This document shows, piece after piece, positions 15,787 through 23,580 of a stretch of 64,000 nucleotides of DNA. Position 1 is the stretch's first letter, and each line of letters starts with the position of its first letter. The notes under the pieces were generated by a model that saw nothing but the letters and a program-made list of their open reading frames with translations, had not been told where the DNA came from and did not search any database. This DNA is from Aliiroseovarius zhejiangensis (GTDB lineage: Bacteria; Pseudomonadota; Alphaproteobacteria; Rhodobacterales; Rhodobacteraceae). The stretch is from positions 186,001 to 250,000 of the forward strand of contig NZ_BNCH01000004.1 of NCBI RefSeq assembly GCF_014656375.1, in the 5' to 3' direction. Both the position numbers and the translations under genes were made by a program.

Positions 15787-17118
15787 TCAACCGGCCAAAC
15801 GCGCCGCCAGCCTATTCTGATCTTCGACAAGGCGTGGCAGATCAAGCGTCGTGATCCGCCCATCCTGCACAATCTGGCGCCCGTCCACGAACAGGTCGCG
15901 CACCTGTCGTGGTCCGGCCAGAACCAGCGCCGCCGGGTCCCAACTGCCTGCGGAGTCCAACCCCGACACGTCCCAGATCGCAATATCCGCGCGCTTGCCC
16001 ACCGCGATTTGGCCGCACTCGTGTCGCCCCAGAACCTCGGCCCCGCCCCGGGTTGCGATGCGCAGCACCTCGCGGGCGCTCATCTTGCCGGCGCCGAAGG
16101 CCACGCGTTGTAACAGCATGGCCTGGCGCGCTTCGTCGATCAGGTTGCCCTGATCGTTCGAAGCCGATCCATCCACGCCCAAGCCAACCTTGACGCCCGC
16201 ATCGCGCATCCGGCGCACGGGCGCGATCCCCGATCCAAGGCGGCAGTTTGAACATGGACAATGCGCCACCCCGGTGCGGGTATGGGCAAACAGGTCGATC
16301 TCGGCGCCGTCCAGCTTGACGCAATGGGCGTGCCAGACGTCATCCCCGACCCAACCCAACTCTTCGGCATATTGACCGGGGCGGCAGCCGAACTGTGCCT
16401 GACTATAGGCGATATCCTCGTCATTCTCAGCCAGATGGGTGTGCATCATCACACCTTTGTCGCGCGCCAGAACGGCGGCGTCCCACATCAACTCGCGGCT
16501 GACGGAAAAGGGGGAACAGGGCGCCACGCCCACGCGCAACATCGACCCTTCGGACGGGTCGTGAAAGGCGTCAATCACGCGAATGCAATCTTCAAGAATG
16601 GCGCTTTCGCGTTCGACCAGCCCGTCCGGCGGCAGGCCACCATCGCTTTCCCCGATCGACATGGCCCCGCGCGTGGGGTGAAACCGCAGCCCAACCTCGC
16701 GCGCGCCGTCAATCGTATCCTCAAGCCGCGCACCATTAGGGTAAAGATAGAGGTGATCCGCGCTCATCGTGCAGCCTGACAGGGCTAGTTCAGCCAGCCC
16801 GACCATCGCCGACACGCGCATTTCATCCGGCCCGAAGCGCGACCAGATCGGATACAGCGTCTGAAGCCAGCCGAACAGAAGCGCGTCCTGTCCCCCCGGC
16901 ACTGCCCGCGTCAGGGTCTGATACAGGTGATGATGCGTGTTCACCAAGCCCGGTGTCACCACCGCGCGGCTGGCGTCCAACACCTCGGCATCCTGGGGCA
17001 GATCGGGGCCGATTTCCGTGATCACACCACCCGAGATGCGGATGTCGGTAGATGACAGCTCGCGGCCATCATCATCCATGGTCAGAATGGTTTGTGCATT
17101 GCGGATCAGCAGGTCCAT
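15787..17118 (-). CDS. 8-oxoguanine deaminase-like amidohydrolase (TRZ/ATZ family)
   Basis: A 443-residue zinc deaminase. The order of motifs is PGLVNTHHHLYQTLTR (HxH site), SADHLYLYPNG, MHTHLAENDEDI, HAHCVKLDGAE, HCPCSNCRLGSG and LGVDGSASND with the catalytic Asp. The PNG and CPCSNCRLGSG blocks are those of 8-oxoguanine / isocytosine-type deaminases annotated in pseudomonads and rhodobacters, rather than of atrazine chlorohydrolases. It would convert 8-oxoguanine to urate, removing oxidised purine. GGAGGAG 7-12 bases before the ATG fixes the start; the longer open frame to 17460 overlaps the next gene. Substrate is a family-level inference. Confidence 0.85.
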   Translation of the reverse strand: MDLLIRNAQTILTMDDDGRELSSTDIRISGGVITEIGPDLPQDAEVLDASRAVVTPGLVNTHHHLYQTLTRAVPGGQDALLFGWLQTLYPIWSRFGPDEMRVSAMVGLAELALSGCTMSADHLYLYPNGARLEDTIDGAREVGLRFHPTRGAMSIGESDGGLPPDGLVERESAILEDCIRVIDAFHDPSEGSMLRVGVAPCSPFSVSRELMWDAAVLARDKGVMMHTHLAENDEDIAYSQAQFGCRPGQYAEELGWVGDDVWHAHCVKLDGAEIDLFAHTRTGVAHCPCSNCRLGSGIAPVRRMRDAGVKVGLGVDGSASNDQGNLIDEARQAMLLQRVAFGAGKMSAREVLRIATRGGAEVLGRHECGQIAVGKRADIAIWDVSGLDSAGSWDPAALVLAGPRQVRDLFVDGRQIVQDGRITTLDLPRLVEDQNRLAARLAG

Positions 17119-17240
17119 GTTGTCTCCTCCCGCCCGTTTCGGTGAGACAACATTGGCGGCGACAGAAAGGGCAAAGGACTCGCGCGCAGGGGCAAGGTGC
17201 CACGAGAGGCGGGCACCGGGCAAGGGTCTTGCTTCGCGGT

Positions 17241-18047
17241 TCAGGTGCCAGACAGGTGGTCCAGAGCGGCCGCGTGAATCTGTGCATTGGCCGCCGCGAC
17301 GACCCGTCCGCCCTGATGCGCCGGACCACCTTCCCAATTTGTGACTACGCCACCCGCCGCCTGGATCACCGCCATCGGACCTTGGATGTCGTAGGCCTGC
17401 AAACCTGCCTCTACCACAAGGTCGATCTGCCCCGAAGCCACAAGACCATAGGCATAGCAATCCAGCCCGAACCGCGTCAGCCTGACCTGCCGCGACAGCC
17501 GTTGAAAGGCCTGACCTTCCGCAAGGGTGCCGACCTCGGGAAAGGTGGTGAACAGGATCGCGTCGGACAAATCACGTGGCGCGCGGGTTTTCAGCGTGCG
17601 TGTGCCCTGTGGCCCGACCACGCGGGCCTCTCCGAAACCGCCAATGAAGCGTTCCCCGATATAGGGCTGATCTATGACACCCAGCAGTGGGCCGCTGGCG
17701 TCCGACACCGCTATCAGGACACCCCAGGTCGGCGTGCCCGACAGAAACGCGCGGGTGCCGTCGATCGGGTCAAGCACCCAGGTCAGACCGCTTGTCCCTT
17801 CGGTCCGGCCGTATTCCTCACCCAGAATGGCATCATCCGGGCGTTGTACGGACAGGATATCGCGCATGGCGCGTTCTGCGGCGCGGTCGCCTTCGGTAAC
17901 CGGATCAAACCCTTCGCTGATCTTGTTTTCGGCAGCCAGATCACTGGCCCGGAAATAGGGCAGAACGGCGATGCGCGCCGCGTCGGCCAACGCCTCTGCA
18001 ACGCGCAACAGGTCGTCTTGCACCTCGGATTTCAGATCGGTCACCAT
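17241..18047 (-). CDS. inositol monophosphatase family protein, histidinol-phosphatase-like
   Basis: A 268-residue lithium-sensitive phosphatase of the IMPase fold. Mg2+-site motifs appear in order: DPVTEGDRAAE, GEEYG, WVLDPIDGTRAFLSG and, near the C-terminus, YDIQGPMAVIQAAGG. The WVLDPIDGTRAF form is that of HisN-type histidinol-phosphate phosphatases, and YDIQG replaces the WD of classical inositol monophosphatases. It may therefore serve histidine synthesis, though inositol or sugar phosphates are also possible. No other his genes are nearby. It lies between the 8-oxoguanine deaminase gene and an XRE regulator on the same strand. Confidence 0.85.
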   Translation of the reverse strand: MVTDLKSEVQDDLLRVAEALADAARIAVLPYFRASDLAAENKISEGFDPVTEGDRAAERAMRDILSVQRPDDAILGEEYGRTEGTSGLTWVLDPIDGTRAFLSGTPTWGVLIAVSDASGPLLGVIDQPYIGERFIGGFGEARVVGPQGTRTLKTRAPRDLSDAILFTTFPEVGTLAEGQAFQRLSRQVRLTRFGLDCYAYGLVASGQIDLVVEAGLQAYDIQGPMAVIQAAGGVVTNWEGGPAHQGGRVVAAANAQIHAAALDHLSGT

Positions 18048-18144
18048 GTTACCCCGGCAGTTTCCTGCCCGCGCGGTAGCAGGGCAACAGGTCTGGCGTC
18101 AAGCGCAGGTCCAAATGCAGGGCCCGCCTTCTGAGCCGGTGCGC

Positions 18145-18513
18145 TCAGGCCACGTCCGACAGGACACGCGCCAGTTCGAACAGACGGCGGCGCTGATTGT
18201 CCGGAATGGCATAATAGCTGCGAACCAGTTCCAACGCCTCCTTGTCCGCCAGAATATCGCCGGGCAGGGCGTTTTCGGTGTCGGCATCGGGCTTGCTTTC
18301 CAGCCCTTCAAAGAAAAAGCTGACCGGTACCGAAAGGGCCGCTGCAATATCCCAAAGCCGAGACGCCGAGACGCGGTTCATGCCGGTTTCATATTTCTGG
18401 ATCTGCTGGAACTTGATCCCGACTTTTTCAGCCAATTGCTGCTGCGTCATACCCACCATCCAACGGCGATGACGCACCCGCTTACCAACATGGACATCCA
18501 CCGGATGTTTCAT
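18145..18513 (-). CDS. XRE family transcriptional regulator
   Basis: A 122-residue protein with a Cro/C1-type helix-turn-helix at about residues 9-65 (GKRVRHRRWMVGMTQQQLAE, then FQQIQKYETGMNRVSASRL). An acidic linker and a short helical C-terminus follow (RRRLFELARVLSDVA). This form is widespread in alphaproteobacteria as a single-domain regulator without a toxin partner, some members affecting cell cycle or stress. GAGGAG eight bases upstream supports the start. The upstream spacer to 18831 is long and AT-rich, suggesting autoregulation. No target can be named. Confidence 0.88.
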   Translation of the reverse strand: MKHPVDVHVGKRVRHRRWMVGMTQQQLAEKVGIKFQQIQKYETGMNRVSASRLWDIAAALSVPVSFFFEGLESKPDADTENALPGDILADKEALELVRSYYAIPDNQRRRLFELARVLSDVA

Positions 18514-18831
18514 TGAACCACTCCTCGTTACTAGATTGTATTACGCAACCACTGATCACGTGTCGACGCCGTCACTCAACCTGTCTTTTTGGTCAGCCTC
18601 AACGCCAATCATGAAAAACTTATTAATTACAACGCGATATAAGCATCTAATCGCATTTTTGGCGCATCCACCACAACGAAAGTCGCACTTGTGGACGCAC
18701 ACGCAAAAGGAGATTAGCAAATTACTTTGCATTTTGCAAACCCACAACGCAGGGGTGAGCAGATGATTCTCGACTATCTTGCTCGATTTTTGGGGCGGAA
18801 CCCCCTAAGCAGTGATCAAAAAGGAGGCCGT
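18514..18831. promoter_or_regulatory. 318-base AT-rich divergent spacer between XRE and quinone oxidoreductase genes
   Basis: No credible gene is seen on either strand. The segment about 18600-18745 is clearly richer in A+T than the flanks. It holds the perfect palindrome TTTGCA-TTT-TGCAAA (18726-18740), about 90 bases before the oxidoreductase start, and an in-frame ATG at 18763 that would add 23 residues to that enzyme but has only a weak ribosome-binding site. The spacer probably carries both promoters and one or more operators. Confidence 0.5.
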
Positions 18832-19803
18832 ATGAAAACCTTTCTTGTCACTGATTTCGACCACCCCGCACAGTTGACCGACATCCCCACTCCCACCCCG
18901 GCACAGGGGCAGGCCTTGGTGGACATTCGGGCCTGCGGCTTGAACTTCGCCGATCTTCTGATGACGAAAGGCAAGTATCAGGAGACCCCCACCCCACCCT
19001 TTTCACTTGGGATGGAGCCTGCAGGGATCGTCACCGCTCTTGGGCCGGACACGGACGGGCCGGCACCGGGTACACGGGTCGTCGCCTTTTCAGGGCAAGG
19101 CGGGTTGGCAGAGCAAGGCGTGTTCGATGCGGCCCGCTGCCTGCCCCTGCCTGACAACATGAGCTTTGAAGACGCAGCTGCCTTTCAGGTCGCCTATGGC
19201 ACCAGCCACATGGCACTGGATTACAAGGCGCGTCTGCAACCGGGTGAAACTCTGGTCGTCTTGGGGGCCGCCGGTGGGGTTGGCCTGACCGCCGTCGAGG
19301 TGGGCAAGGTCATGGGCGCACGCGTCATCGCCTGCGCGCGCGGCGCGGACAAGCTGGAGGTCTGCCGCCGTGCGGGTGCGGATCACCTGATCGACACCGA
19401 CACGCAGGACATCCGGAACGAGATCAAGGCGCTGGGTGGGGCAGACGTGGTCTATGACGCAATCGGTGGCGATCAATTCAACGCGGCCTTCCGTGCCTGC
19501 AACCCGGATGCCCGGATCCTGCTGATCGGATTTGCCAGTGGTGATCTGCCAGATGTGCGCCCCAACCACATGCTGGTCAAGAACATCACACTGATCGGGT
19601 TCTATTGGGGCGGCTATCTGGCCTTTCGGCCTGAACCGCTGATCGACAGCCTGCGACAATTGTTGGCGTGGTATGGCGAAGGCAAGATCAGGCCCCATGT
19701 CAGCCACACCCTGCCACTGGAGCGCGCGGACGAAGCACTGGACCTGCTCAGGCAACGCAAATCGACCGGTAAAGTCGTCGTCATCATGTCGCCATCGACC
19801 TAG
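18832..19803 (+). CDS. NADPH:quinone oxidoreductase family protein (zeta-crystallin type MDR)
   Basis: A 323-residue zinc-free medium-chain reductase. The N-terminal catalytic domain has GLNFADLLMTKGKYQ and PFSLGMEPAGIV. The Rossmann domain follows from about residue 140, with VLGAAGGVGLTAVEVGK as the NADPH-binding loop and GGDQFNAAFR later. Such enzymes reduce quinones or enones in the cytoplasm. AAGGAGG at 18821-18827 decides for this ATG over in-frame starts at 18727 and 18763. Its stop overlaps the stop of the convergent LysR gene in a shared CTAG. The physiological substrate is unknown. Confidence 0.92.
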   Translation: MKTFLVTDFDHPAQLTDIPTPTPAQGQALVDIRACGLNFADLLMTKGKYQETPTPPFSLGMEPAGIVTALGPDTDGPAPGTRVVAFSGQGGLAEQGVFDAARCLPLPDNMSFEDAAAFQVAYGTSHMALDYKARLQPGETLVVLGAAGGVGLTAVEVGKVMGARVIACARGADKLEVCRRAGADHLIDTDTQDIRNEIKALGGADVVYDAIGGDQFNAAFRACNPDARILLIGFASGDLPDVRPNHMLVKNITLIGFYWGGYLAFRPEPLIDSLRQLLAWYGEGKIRPHVSHTLPLERADEALDLLRQRKSTGKVVVIMSPST

Positions 19804-20654
19804 AGCGCGGCGAAGGCGCGACGGATCATCGACAGAAGGTCCTGCATCGCCTGCCCGCCCGTATTGTTCGCCGCATACATATTCACGCGGGTCATTGCCA
19901 GGTCGGGCAGTGCTCCGCCATGGTCGATCTGCTCCAGAAATGGCTGGACGGTGCCATCAATCACGGCATGCACCGCAAGATCGGCAGACAACGAGGCTTC
20001 GATGGTGCGGGTCGAGTCGCCGTCCACGCCCATTTCCCATTGGATATTCGCGGCGTTCAACGCCTTTTGAACCCCTTTGCGAAAGATGCAGTTGCGTTCA
20101 AAGGCAAGGCGCAGGGGACGGGTGCGCCAGGCTTGTCCGTTTGGTGCCCCGACCCAGACCAGCGGCAGCTCGGCCAGGGTTTCCGCGCCTGCGTCCTTCT
20201 CTTCTTCGGTGGTCAGGGTAATGTCGCATTCGCCGCGCGCGAACATGGATTTCAGGCGGCTGGTATAAGACGAAATCAGTTGAACACGCATGCGCGGATA
20301 TTCGGCGTGAAACTGCTTCAGAACCGAAGGGATTGCAGGATAAACCACATCGGACGGTACCCCCAATACGATTTCGCCCTCATAGGCGTGATCGGTCAGG
20401 CGGGAATAGACCTCGTCATTCAGACGCATCATGCGACGGGCATAACCCAGAAGCTGTTCACCATCGGCCGTCAGCGACACCCCACGCCCCGACCGATCCA
20501 GCAGCGGGCGACCCAGATTATCCTCGAGCCGCTTCAGCTGCATCGACACGGCGGACTGGGTCAAATGCAACAGGCCCGCCGCCCGCGTCACACCGCCCGC
20601 ATCCGCCACGGTGACAAAACTGCGCAGGGCTGTCAGGTCAAGATTTCGGGGCAT
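19800..20654 (-). CDS. LysR family transcriptional regulator
   Basis: A 284-residue LTTR. Residues 1-62 carry the winged helix-turn-helix (LTALRSFVTVADAGGVTRAA, then LTQSAVSMQLKRLEDNLG), followed by the linker helix and a periplasmic-binding-like effector domain (IVLGVPSDVVYPAIPSVLKQF). AGAGGTG before the ATG at 20654 is preferred over an upstream in-frame start at 20687. The divergent neighbour is a DUF1127 gene, and a CATCAC-N5-GTGATG palindrome lies in the 124-base spacer. The convergent oxidoreductase is another possible target. The effector is unknown. Confidence 0.93.
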   Translation of the reverse strand: MPRNLDLTALRSFVTVADAGGVTRAAGLLHLTQSAVSMQLKRLEDNLGRPLLDRSGRGVSLTADGEQLLGYARRMMRLNDEVYSRLTDHAYEGEIVLGVPSDVVYPAIPSVLKQFHAEYPRMRVQLISSYTSRLKSMFARGECDITLTTEEEKDAGAETLAELPLVWVGAPNGQAWRTRPLRLAFERNCIFRKGVQKALNAANIQWEMGVDGDSTRTIEASLSADLAVHAVIDGTVQPFLEQIDHGGALPDLAMTRVNMYAANNTGGQAMQDLLSMIRRAFAAL

Positions 20655-20720
20655 ATCACACCTCTTGATATATGAACGCAAAAACATTCATTTTACTTAT
20701 TTATCGGGAAACAGCATAAC

Positions 20721-20737
20721 CATCACGAGCGGTGATG
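20721..20737. promoter_or_regulatory. palindromic operator candidate between LysR and DUF1127 genes
   Basis: CATCAC (20721-20726) and GTGATG (20732-20737) form a perfect inverted repeat with a 5-base spacer. It lies 42 bases before the DUF1127 ATG, where an activator or repressor could act. LysR sites are usually T-N11-A with looser arms, so another regulator is also possible. Confidence 0.4.
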
Positions 20738-20778
20738 CAACGCCGTTAAATCATGTATTTCAGCGAAGGAGAGGCGAG

Positions 20779-20982
20779 ATGTCTGCTGTAATCTGCACCA
20801 ATACCCCCACCGTGAAGCGCTCGTTTTCGCCGCTGTCCTGGCTGATTCATGCGTTCGAGGTCCAACGCGAGCGCCGTGCCCTGGCCGATCTGGACGCGAA
20901 CATGCTGAAAGATATCGGTCTGACACCGGATGCGGCATATCGCGAAGCGCATCGTCCGCTTTGGGATATTCCGACCAACTGA
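20779..20982 (+). CDS. DUF1127 domain-containing small protein
   Basis: A 67-residue basic protein. Its second half matches the DUF1127 (YjiS-like) pattern: RERRALADLDANMLKDIGLT, then AYREAHRPLWD at the C-terminus. Short DUF1127 proteins are abundant in alphaproteobacteria; some bind RNA and influence sRNA turnover or carbon and phosphate metabolism. AAGGAGAGG about 9 bases before the ATG is a strong ribosome-binding site, and a good terminator follows at 21035, so it is a monocistronic unit. The longer open frame from 20611 runs into the LysR gene and is not used. Confidence 0.9.
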   Translation: MSAVICTNTPTVKRSFSPLSWLIHAFEVQRERRALADLDANMLKDIGLTPDAAYREAHRPLWDIPTN

Positions 20983-21034
20983 CCGGATACCTGATCTTTC
21001 TGATCAAGCTCTTCTATTCCTCTTGAAATGCAGC

Positions 21035-21073
21035 CCGCCCTTGCCGATATTAAGGCCAAGGGCGGTTTCCGTT
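21035..21073 (+). terminator. terminator after the DUF1127 gene
   Basis: CCGCCCTTG (21035-21043) and CAAGGGCGG (21057-21065) form a perfect 9-bp stem that can be extended by GCC/GGC, followed by a T-rich tail. It separates the DUF1127 gene from the Bax-inhibitor gene. Confidence 0.75.
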
Positions 21074-21108
21074 TGGGGCTCGCCAGTTGTGATTTTCTGG
21101 AGGTCTAA

Positions 21109-21882
21109 ATGGCTCAATATGATACGGTTCGCGCAGGTGTAGGCACCCGCGCCGCAATCGACGAAGGGCTTCGCGCCCACATGAACAAGGTCTATGGGCT
21201 GATGTCCGTGGGCCTTCTGATCACGGCGTTGGCAAGCTGGGCCATTGCCGGTCTTGCTGTAACGACGGATCCCACAGGTGCGACCGTCGCCATCAGCGAA
21301 GGTAAGTATCTGACCGGTTTGGGCGAAGCGATCTATCTGTCGCCGCTGAAATGGGTTGTCATGTTTGCCCCGTTGGCGATGGTCTTTGCCTTCGGCGCTG
21401 CGATCAACCGCCTGTCCGCCTCTGGCGCACAGTTGTTTTTCTATGCCTTTGCCACGCTGATGGGTCTGTCGATCAGCTCGATCTTCCTGGTGTTCACCGG
21501 CGTGTCGATCGTTCAAACCTTCCTGATCACCGCCATCGCCTTTGCGGGTCTGAGCCTTTACGGCTACACCACCAAGCGTGACCTTGGCCCGATGGGGGCG
21601 TTCCTGATCATGGGTCTGATTGGTCTGATCGTCGCCTCGATCGTGAACATCTTTGTCGGAAGCTCGATGCTTCACTTCGCGATCTCGGTGATCGGTGTGC
21701 TGATCTTTGCCGGTCTGACAGCCTATGACACGCAGAAGATCAAGACCGACTACATTGCCCACGCTCAGGCAATGGACAGCGAATGGCTGGCGAAATCCGC
21801 GATCATGGGGGCATTGAACCTGTATCTGGACTTCATCAACCTGTTCATGTTCCTGCTGCAATTCCTGGGCAATCGTGAGTAA
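21109..21882 (+). CDS. Bax inhibitor-1/YccA family membrane protein
   Basis: A 257-residue inner-membrane protein with seven predicted helices. Conserved blocks are an N-terminal amphipathic segment ending FNKVYGLM-like MNKVYGLMSVGLL, then SLYGYTTKRDLGPMG and GLTAYDTQKIK, the last two being the family signature with the paired acidic residues of the pH-sensing calcium leak. YccA in E. coli interacts with FtsH; other members leak calcium. GGAGGT upstream supports the ATG. It is a single-gene unit bounded by terminators. Confidence 0.94.
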   Translation: MAQYDTVRAGVGTRAAIDEGLRAHMNKVYGLMSVGLLITALASWAIAGLAVTTDPTGATVAISEGKYLTGLGEAIYLSPLKWVVMFAPLAMVFAFGAAINRLSASGAQLFFYAFATLMGLSISSIFLVFTGVSIVQTFLITAIAFAGLSLYGYTTKRDLGPMGAFLIMGLIGLIVASIVNIFVGSSMLHFAISVIGVLIFAGLTAYDTQKIKTDYIAHAQAMDSEWLAKSAIMGALNLYLDFINLFMFLLQFLGNRE

Positions 21883-21903
21883 TCTCTGACTCATACGACC
21901 AAT

Positions 21904-21931
21904 GGGCCGGTCAACATGACCGGCCCTTTTT
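21904..21931 (+). terminator. rho-independent terminator of the Bax-inhibitor gene
   Basis: GGGCCGGTCA and TGACCGGCCC (21904-21926) form a perfect 10-bp stem with a 3-base loop and a T5 tail. Confidence 0.92.
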
Positions 21932-21950
21932 AGTTACACACATACGCCCC

Positions 21951-22655
21951 ATGAACCGCCATTTCGAGACCATCATCAAGCTCGTGCTCAGCCCGTATCT
22001 GGCAGCACAAGCCTTGAAAGTTCGCAAAATGGCGAAGATCCTGCCGGACCCGCCCGGGCATCGGAGCGGAGAGACAGGCACCGGACCAAACCTGACCCTG
22101 ATGATCGTTGGCGACAGTTCGGCGTCAGGTGTCGGTGCGCCGCACCAATCCCTGGCCCTGTCCGGACAGATGGTGCATGTTCTGGGCGGCTCATACCATG
22201 TAAAATGGCGCGTCATGGCGCGGTCGGGCGCCACCTCCTGCACCGTGCGGCCGATACTGAAATCGCAGGATCCGCAAAAGACCGATGTGGCGCTTGTGGT
22301 TCTGGGGGTTAACGATGTGACCAGCCAGATGCCGCTAAACCGTGTTCTGTCCTGCCGCGCCGAGCTTTACACCATGCTGTTCGAAAGCTGGCAGGCGAAA
22401 CGCGTCATTGCCACCGGCGTACCTCCGATTGACAAGTTTCCACTTCTGCCCAACCCGTTGCGATGGGTTCTGGGCCTGCAAGCGCGCCGTTTTGACAAGG
22501 CGCTTGCCGAACAGGCCGGATCCATGGGGGTGGAGTACATGCCGTTCGACGTGCCATTGACACCCGAGATGATGGCCGAGGATGGCTTCCACCCCGGCCC
22601 GAATGCCTATGCCTTGCTGGGACACACGGTGGCAACGCAAATCATGCATCGCTGA
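21951..22655 (+). CDS. SGNH/GDSL hydrolase family protein
   Basis: A 234-residue esterase/lipase-fold protein. The SGNH blocks are visible: block I IVGDSSASGVGA with the nucleophile Ser, the Gly of block II in VMARSGATS, block III LGVNDVTS with the Asn, and block V DGFHPGPNAY with the catalytic Asp and His. There is no clear Sec signal, though residues 5-20 are hydrophobic and could anchor it. Members cleave acyl or acetyl esters of lipids or sugars. It stands alone after a terminator; the convergent neighbour is rpmG. The substrate is unknown. Confidence 0.9.
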   Translation: MNRHFETIIKLVLSPYLAAQALKVRKMAKILPDPPGHRSGETGTGPNLTLMIVGDSSASGVGAPHQSLALSGQMVHVLGGSYHVKWRVMARSGATSCTVRPILKSQDPQKTDVALVVLGVNDVTSQMPLNRVLSCRAELYTMLFESWQAKRVIATGVPPIDKFPLLPNPLRWVLGLQARRFDKALAEQAGSMGVEYMPFDVPLTPEMMAEDGFHPGPNAYALLGHTVATQIMHR

Positions 22656-22696
22656 CGCCCGCGGTCGCACTACGCCCCATCCCAGCATACAGGAAC

Positions 22697-22728
22697 AACA
22701 AAAAAAGGCCGCGCATTCCGGCGCGGCC
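22697..22728 (-). terminator. terminator of rpmG, probably bidirectional
   Basis: GGCCGCGC (22707-22714) and GCGCGGCC (22721-22728) form an 8-bp stem. On the minus strand it is followed by a run of T residues (A-run at 22700-22706 on the plus strand), and CCTTTT on the plus side may serve the SGNH hydrolase gene. Confidence 0.85.
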
Positions 22729-22753
22729 CCTTTTCGTTCAAGGTCACAAGATC

Positions 22754-22921
22754 TTACTTGATCTTGCCTTCCTTATACTCAACGTGCTTGCGTACAACCG
22801 GGTCGTATTTCTTCACGACCATCTTCTCGGTCATGGTGCGAGCGTTTTTCTTGGTCACATAGAAGTGGCCGGTATCCGCAGTCGAGTTCAGGCGGATTTT
22901 AATCGTGGTCGGCTTCGCCAT
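22754..22921 (-). CDS. rpmG: 50S ribosomal protein L33
   Basis: A 55-residue protein reading [18 protein letters not shown] at the N-terminus and ending [11 protein letters not shown], a complete L33. It belongs to the large ribosomal subunit near the E site. It has no cysteines, so it is the zinc-independent form. AGGAGC lies before the ATG, a TTGACT/TAAAAG promoter pair lies at 22979-23006, and a hairpin terminator follows, making it a monocistronic unit. Confidence 0.97.
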   Translation of the reverse strand: MAKPTTIKIRLNSTADTGHFYVTKKNARTMTEKMVVKKYDPVVRKHVEYKEGKIK

Positions 22922-22978
22922 GTCGTCAGCTCCTCATCGGGTGGGCGCACCCCGCCCGGGTAAATCTCTGGAACCCGC

Positions 22979-23006
22979 CTTTTAGCGCCATTGGCCCCCG
23001 AGTCAA
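22979..23006 (-). promoter_or_regulatory. likely promoter of rpmG
   Basis: On the minus strand, TTGACT (23001-23006) and TAAAAG (22979-22984) are separated by 16 bases. The expected start near 22972 leaves a leader of about 50 bases with an AGGAGC ribosome-binding site. Confidence 0.6.
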
Positions 23007-23064
23007 CAGGCAATCGGCAAAATTGCACCTGTTCTGCAGGGCGTCGCCACAGGCGGCGGAAAAG

Positions 23065-23459
23065 ATGCGCGGATGGCCTGTAAGCCGGATTCTGTCCGGG
23101 TGTTGCCACCCTGGATGACCATTCCTCTAGGATGCCTGTTACCAGGCACCTCAAGCTGCCAACCCGGACCTGCTCGGGACAAGACGCCCCTGGGGTTGCC
23201 CCCGCGCGATCCCTATTTGGCATTGCTCCTGGTGGGGCTTGCCGTGCCGCCCTTGTTGCCAAGCGCGCGGTGGGCTCTTACCCCACCGTTTCACCGTGAC
23301 CCGCGACAGGCGCGGGCCGTCTGTTTTCTGTGGCGCTTTCCCTCGGGTTTCCCCGGCCGGGCATTACCCGGCACCATTGCCTTGTGGAGTCCGGACTTTC
23401 CTCGCGTCACGCAGGGGCACGCCCCTCCAGTCACCCGCGGTCATCCAGCCATCCGCGCA
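23065..23459 (-). ncRNA. rnpB: RNase P RNA, bacterial type A
   Basis: The catalytic RNA of RNase P, which trims 5' leaders of pre-tRNAs. On the minus strand the universally conserved GAGGAAAGTCCGGACTCC block (23386-23403) and ACAGAATCCGGCTTA (23081-23095) are present; they pair to form P4. The ends GCGCGGATGGC (near 23458) and GCCATCCGCGC (23067-23077) form a perfect P1 stem, which fixes both ends within a few bases. The length of about 395 bases is normal. TCTTTT after P1 may serve as terminator. A sigma-70 promoter lies exactly one start distance upstream. Confidence 0.97.
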
Positions 23460-23465
23460 ACGCCG

Positions 23466-23494
23466 GAGTTAGAGAAGCGCAGCCAACGCGTCAA
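23466..23494 (-). promoter_or_regulatory. promoter of rnpB
   Basis: On the minus strand, TTGACG (23489-23494) and TAACTC (23466-23471) are separated by exactly 17 bases. Transcription starting 7 bases downstream would begin at about 23459, which is the first base of the P1 stem. Confidence 0.75.
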
Positions 23495-23510
23495 GAGAGC
23501 GACGGCGGAA

Positions 23511-23580
23511 GGGGCGCTGCCCCCGTATGAATTTCCGGCCGAAACTTATGCTCCCCCGGGATGTTTTACACAAGAAAATG
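23511..23580. repeat. dispersed intergenic repeat, copy B (single arm)
   Basis: The hairpin GGGGC-GCT-GCCCC (23511-23523) is followed at 23553-23580 by CCCCGGGATGTTTTACACAA and GAAAATG, a diverged version of the arm seen at 37089-37116. Its A-rich end runs into the amidase gene: the last four codons and the TAA stop of the amidase are repeat sequence. The second inverted arm is missing. Confidence 0.6.

Noticed and set aside
18763-18831. Separate small peptide or alternative N-terminus before the quinone oxidoreductase
   Set aside because: It is in frame with the enzyme but has only a weak ribosome-binding site, while AAGGAGG sits directly before the ATG at 18832.
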